Shown here piece after piece: positions 60,635-64,000 of a DNA stretch of 64,000 bases; position 1 is the first letter of the stretch, and each line of letters opens with the position of its first letter. A model generated the notes under the pieces. The model was given only the letters and a program-made list of their open reading frames with translations, ran no database searches and had not been told where the DNA came from. Origin of the DNA: Klenkia marina. Its GTDB lineage: Bacteria; Actinomycetota; Actinomycetes; Mycobacteriales; Geodermatophilaceae. The stretch is from contig NZ_FMUH01000002.1 in NCBI RefSeq assembly GCF_900101025.1, positions 124,001 to 188,000 of the forward strand, in the 5' to 3' direction. Made by a program: the position numbers and the translations under genes.

Positions 60635-61128
60635 TCAGCGATCGGCCATGAGTTCGGGGAGCCGGGCGACCAGGCCGGCGCAGGCGGCCTCGACCTGGGC
60701 GTACACCGTGGCGAAGCCCTCGGGACCGCCGCCGTAGGGGTCCGGGACGGACTGGTCCGGCTCCCCGTCGGGGTCGAGGTCGCGCAGCAGCACCACCCGT
60801 GGCCGGTCGCGGTCCCCGACCATGTCGAGCAGGTCGTCGCGGTTCGAGCGGTCCATGGCGACCAGGAGGTCGAACTCCTCGACCCGGTGCGGGTCATCTG
60901 CTGCGCGAGGTGCTGCGACCCGTCGAGACCGTGCTCGGCCAGGACGGCGGCCGAACCGGGGTCCATCGGCCCGCCGACGTGCCAGGCGCCCGTGCCGGCC
61001 GAGCTGACGACGACGTCGAGACCCTCGGCCTCCACCATCTCCCGCAGCACGACCTCGGCGATCGGGGACCGGCAGATGTTGCCCAGGCAGACCATCGAGA
61101 CGCGGTAGGGACCAGTGGCCGTGCTCAC
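60635..61128 (-). pseudogene. Low-molecular-weight protein-tyrosine phosphatase, frameshifted
   Basis: Starting at GTG 61128 the first frame gives VSMVCLGNICRSPIAEVVLREM with the P-loop Cys14 and Arg20, and continues normally to HLAQQMTRT. From there only another frame makes sense: VEEFDLLVAMDRSNRDDLLDMVG and VPDPYGGG, which holds the catalytic Asp of the family, ending at 60635. The length, 494 bases, is one short of a whole number of codons. One missing C in the run around 60882-60895 would restore a normal 164-residue enzyme. It is either a true lesion or a base-calling error in a GC-rich run. Confidence 0.8.
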
Positions 61129-61172
61129 GAACTCCAGTGTTCCTGTCGGCCCCGACTGGTAGACAAGGACTC

Positions 61173-62687
61173 GTGGCAGAACCCCGTTCCCTGGACGCGT
61201 CGTTCCTGGCCCTCCCGCTGTCCGCGCTCACCGACGCCGCGCTCACCCGCGCCGTCGACCTGGGCTGCGAGCACGCCGACATCCGGGTCGAGCGCATCCG
61301 CACCCAGACCATCCGGCTGCGCGACGCCCGCGTGGAGGCCGCCGCCGACGGCGAGGACCTCGGCTTGGCCGTCCGGGTCGTGCACGAGGGCACCTGGGGC
61401 TTCGCCGCCGGCGTGGTGCTCACCGCGGCCGAGGCGGTGCGCCTGGCCGAGGAGGCGGTCGCCGTCGCCCGGGTGTCGGCCGCGCTGAACACCGACCGGG
61501 TCGAGCTGGCCCCCGAGCCGGCCTACCCCGACGCCGAGTGGGTGTCGGCCTACGACGTCGACCCGTTCGAGGTGCCCGACGCCGAGAAGACCGGCCTCAT
61601 GGTCGAGCTGTCCGAGCAGCTGCTGGCCGCCGACGGCGTCGAGCACGTGCAGAGCGACGTCATGCACGTCAAGGAGCAGAAGTACTACGCCGACACCGCC
61701 GGCACCCGCACCCGCCAGCAGCGCGTGCGCATCCACCCCACCTTCACCGCGCTCACCGTCGATCGGGTCACCGGCGGCTTCGAGTCGATGCGCACGCTGG
61801 CCCCGCCGGCCGGCCGCGGCTGGGAGTACCTCACCGGTACCGGGTGGGACTGGCGCGGCGAGCTCGCCGAGATCCCCGAGCACCTGCGCGAGAAGACCAA
61901 GGCGCCCTCGGTCGAGCCGGGCCGCTACGACCTCGTGGTCGACCCGTCGAACCTCTTCCTCACCATCCACGAGTCGATCGGCCACGCCACCGAGCTCGAC
62001 CGCGCACTGGGCTACGAGGCCGCCTACGCGGGCACGTCGTTCGCGACCGTCGACAAGCTGGGCAGCCTGCAGTACGGCTCGTCGCTGATGAACGTCACCG
62101 GCGACCGCACCGCCGAGCACGGCCTCTCGACCGTCGGCTTCGACGACGAGGGCGTCGCCGGCCAGCAGTGGGACATCGTGAAGGACGGCGTGCTGGTCGG
62201 CTACCAGGTCGACCGCAACATGGCCCGGCTGCGGGGCATGGGCCGGTCCAACGGCTGCGCCTTCGCCGACTCGGCCGGGCACGTGCCGGTGCAGCGCATG
62301 GCCAACGTCAGCCTGCAGCCGGCCCCCGACGGGCCGAGCACCGACGAGATCATCGCCGGCGTCGACCGCGGCATCTACGTCGTCGGCGACAAGAGCTGGT
62401 CGATCGACATGCAGCGCTACAACTTCCAGTTCACCGGTCAGCGGTTCTACCGCATCGAGGGCGGGAAGCTGGCCGGCCAGGTGAAGGACGTCGCCTACCA
62501 GGCCACCACCACCGACTTCTGGGGCTCGATGACCCGGGTCGGCGGGCCGCAGACCTACGTCCTCGGCGGCGCCTTCAACTGCGGCAAGGCCCAGCCGGGG
62601 CAGGTCGCCCCGGTGAGCCACGGCTGCCCCAGCGCCCTCTTCGAGGGCACGACCATCCTCAACACGGTGCAGGAGGGCGGCCAGTGA
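61173..62687 (+). CDS. tldD: TldD-family metallopeptidase
   Basis: The 504-residue protein has the metal-binding motif HESIGHATE (HExxxH) near residue 268 and the TldD C-terminal pattern SHGCPSALFEGTTILNTVQ-like glycine-rich segment GGPQTYVLGGAFNCGKAQPGQ. TldD is the catalytic partner of TldE and together they trim unfolded peptides or peptide natural products such as microcin. GTG 61173 is the start and its stop overlaps the next start by 4 bases. Confidence 0.93.
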   Translation: MAEPRSLDASFLALPLSALTDAALTRAVDLGCEHADIRVERIRTQTIRLRDARVEAAADGEDLGLAVRVVHEGTWGFAAGVVLTAAEAVRLAEEAVAVARVSAALNTDRVELAPEPAYPDAEWVSAYDVDPFEVPDAEKTGLMVELSEQLLAADGVEHVQSDVMHVKEQKYYADTAGTRTRQQRVRIHPTFTALTVDRVTGGFESMRTLAPPAGRGWEYLTGTGWDWRGELAEIPEHLREKTKAPSVEPGRYDLVVDPSNLFLTIHESIGHATELDRALGYEAAYAGTSFATVDKLGSLQYGSSLMNVTGDRTAEHGLSTVGFDDEGVAGQQWDIVKDGVLVGYQVDRNMARLRGMGRSNGCAFADSAGHVPVQRMANVSLQPAPDGPSTDEIIAGVDRGIYVVGDKSWSIDMQRYNFQFTGQRFYRIEGGKLAGQVKDVAYQATTTDFWGSMTRVGGPQTYVLGGAFNCGKAQPGQVAPVSHGCPSALFEGTTILNTVQEGGQ

Positions 62688-64000
62688 GCGCTCAGTCGAA
62701 GGCCCAGACCGGTCAGCAGATCGTCGAGGCCGCGCTCGCCGCCTCCACCGCCGACGGGGCCGTCGCCTACGTCGTCGACAGCGCCGAGGCCAACCTTCGG
62801 TGGGCCGGCAACAGCCTGACCACCAACGGCGCGATGCGCTCCCGCCAGGTCGTCGTCATCTCCTTCGTCGACGGCGGTGCCGGCATGGCCGCCGGCACCG
62901 TCGCCCGCACCGGCACGCCCGACGTCGCCGAACTGGTCGCGGCCAGCGAGCGGGCCGCCCGCGAGGCCGGCCCGGCCGAGGACGCGATGCCGCTGATCAG
63001 CCCGGGCGACCCGATGGCGCCGACCTCCACCGGCGACTGGGACGCCGAGCCCGCCACCACCTCGATCGAGGTCTTCCGCGACGTCGCCCCCGCGCTGGGC
63101 CAGGCCTTCGGCGAGGCCGGCGGCCGCGACGAGCTGCTCTTCGGGTTCGCCGAGCACCAGATGGCCACCACCTACCTGGGCACCTCCACCGGCCTGCGGC
63201 TGCGGCACGACCAGCCCACCGGCCGGGTCGAGCTCAACGGCAAGAGCCGCGACTTCGGCCGCTCGGTGTGGGCCGGTGTCGGCACCCGCGACTTCACCGA
63301 CGTCTCGATCGAGGCCCTCGCCGCCGACGTGCAGCGCAAGATGGAATGGTCGAAGCGCCGGGTCGAGCTCCCCGCCGGCCGGTACGAGACGCTGCTGCCG
63401 CCCTCGGCCGTCAGCGACCTGATGATCTACGCCTACTGGACCATGGAGGCGCGCGACGCCGACGAGGGCCGCAACGTCTACGCCAAGGCCGGCGGCGGCA
63501 ACCGCACCGGCGAGCGCATCTGCGGCCTCCCGCTCACCCTGCGCAGCGACCCGGCCGAGCCCGGCCTCGAGTGCGCCCCGTTCCAGACCGTCGGCGGGTC
63601 CTCCGGTGCGGCCTCGGTGTTCGACAACGGCATGGCCACCCCGGCGGTCGACTGGATCTCCGGCGGCGTGCTCACCAACCTCGTCCGGCCGCGGGCGTGG
63701 GCGCTGCAGCAGACCGCCCCGGCGGTCGCGGCGCTGGACAACCTCGTGCTCACCGACCCGCAGGCAACCGCCACCACCGACGAGATGATCGCGTCCACCG
63801 AGCGCGGCCTGCTGCTCACCACGCTCTGGTACATCCGCGAGGTCGACCCGCAGAGCCTGCTGCTCACCGGCCTGACCCGCGACGGCGTCTTCCTGGTGGA
63901 GAACGGCGAGGTCACCGGAGCGGTGAACAACTTCCGGTTCAACGAGTCGCCGGTCTCGCTGCTGGGCCGGGCCACCCAGGCCTCGCTCACCGAGCGCACC
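62684..64000 (+). CDS. tldE: TldE/PmbA-family protein (3' end outside window)
   Basis: At least 439 residues are present and the frame runs off the end of the window. The protein resembles TldD in fold but has no HExxxH motif, as expected for TldE. Recognisable parts are GYAGGAGMAAGTV-like VVISFVDGGAGMAAGTVARTG, FAEHQMATTYLGTSTGLRLR and GGGNRTGERICGLPLTLRSDP. It overlaps tldD by 4 bases, as partners in one complex often do. Confidence 0.9.
   Translation, partial: MSAQSKAQTGQQIVEAALAASTADGAVAYVVDSAEANLRWAGNSLTTNGAMRSRQVVVISFVDGGAGMAAGTVARTGTPDVAELVAASERAAREAGPAEDAMPLISPGDPMAPTSTGDWDAEPATTSIEVFRDVAPALGQAFGEAGGRDELLFGFAEHQMATTYLGTSTGLRLRHDQPTGRVELNGKSRDFGRSVWAGVGTRDFTDVSIEALAADVQRKMEWSKRRVELPAGRYETLLPPSAVSDLMIYAYWTMEARDADEGRNVYAKAGGGNRTGERICGLPLTLRSDPAEPGLECAPFQTVGGSSGAASVFDNGMATPAVDWISGGVLTNLVRPRAWALQQTAPAVAALDNLVLTDPQATATTDEMIASTERGLLLTTLWYIREVDPQSLLLTGLTRDGVFLVENGEVTGAVNNFRFNESPVSLLGRATQASLTERT

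Overview
The window is about 75% G+C, codon third positions are almost always G or C, GTG starts are common, and most genes overlap their neighbour by 1-4 bases (ATGA or GTGA). With a mycofactocin locus, SAM-IV riboswitches and an aerobic CO-dehydrogenase-type molybdenum enzyme, this points to a high-GC actinobacterium, most likely Geodermatophilaceae (Blastococcus, Modestobacter or Geodermatophilus). That placement is an inference. I see no rRNA or tRNA gene, CRISPR array, insertion sequence or prophage.

Layout. 1-10.4 kb is a sulfur region. A SAM-IV riboswitch precedes a class V aminotransferase and an OsmC protein. A second, divergent SAM-IV riboswitch, followed by a short Cys-containing leader peptide, precedes a GNAT gene and a polar amino acid ABC transporter with two solute-binding lipoproteins. 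A sister leader peptide precedes an FAD/NAD(P)-binding protein on the other strand. An EamA exporter with a divergent MarR regulator sits inside this region. 10.7-15.6 kb holds a soluble GAF-GAF chemoreceptor and the Mo-hydroxylase maturation genes coxD-coxE-coxF. At 15.6-15.9 kb a rifamycin-associated element (RAE) stands in front of the collapsed remnant of a helR-type gene. 15.9-31.2 kb is mixed: two PP2C/SpoIIE phosphatases, a GGDEF-EAL protein, small stress and membrane proteins, a MOSC protein, a MoxR-VWA fusion, and a monooxygenase/desulfurase-like/dehydratase run.

31.2-46.7 kb is a split mycofactocin locus: mftR, mftA, mftB, mftC, an OYE-type flavoprotein, two mycofactocin-coupled SDRs and a MoxR/VWA pair, then unrelated genes, then a second OYE-type flavoprotein, mftE and mftF. 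mftD, needed to finish the cofactor, is not in the window. A GAF-type regulator (48.1 kb) follows, then a form II coxS-coxL-coxM operon and coxG (49.7-54.5 kb). TGCAAC repeats occur upstream of both coxS and the distant coxD operon, suggesting common control. 54.6-64 kb carries ordinary genes: a hydrolase, a Gln/His-rich MinD-like ATPase, DedA, an amidohydrolase, RNase HI, an MBL-fold hydrolase, a frameshifted low-molecular-weight phosphatase, and tldD with the start of tldE.

How it may fit together (inference): mycofactocin would collect electrons from the nicotinoprotein SDRs, with the OYE-type flavoproteins as possible partners, while the Mo-hydroxylase and its maturation genes form an oxidative branch under the GAF regulator. 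Three near-perfect parS-like palindromes inside coding sequence, each containing codons unusual for this genome, suggest an origin-proximal location. Several intergenic spaces hold long two- or three-tier inverted repeats.
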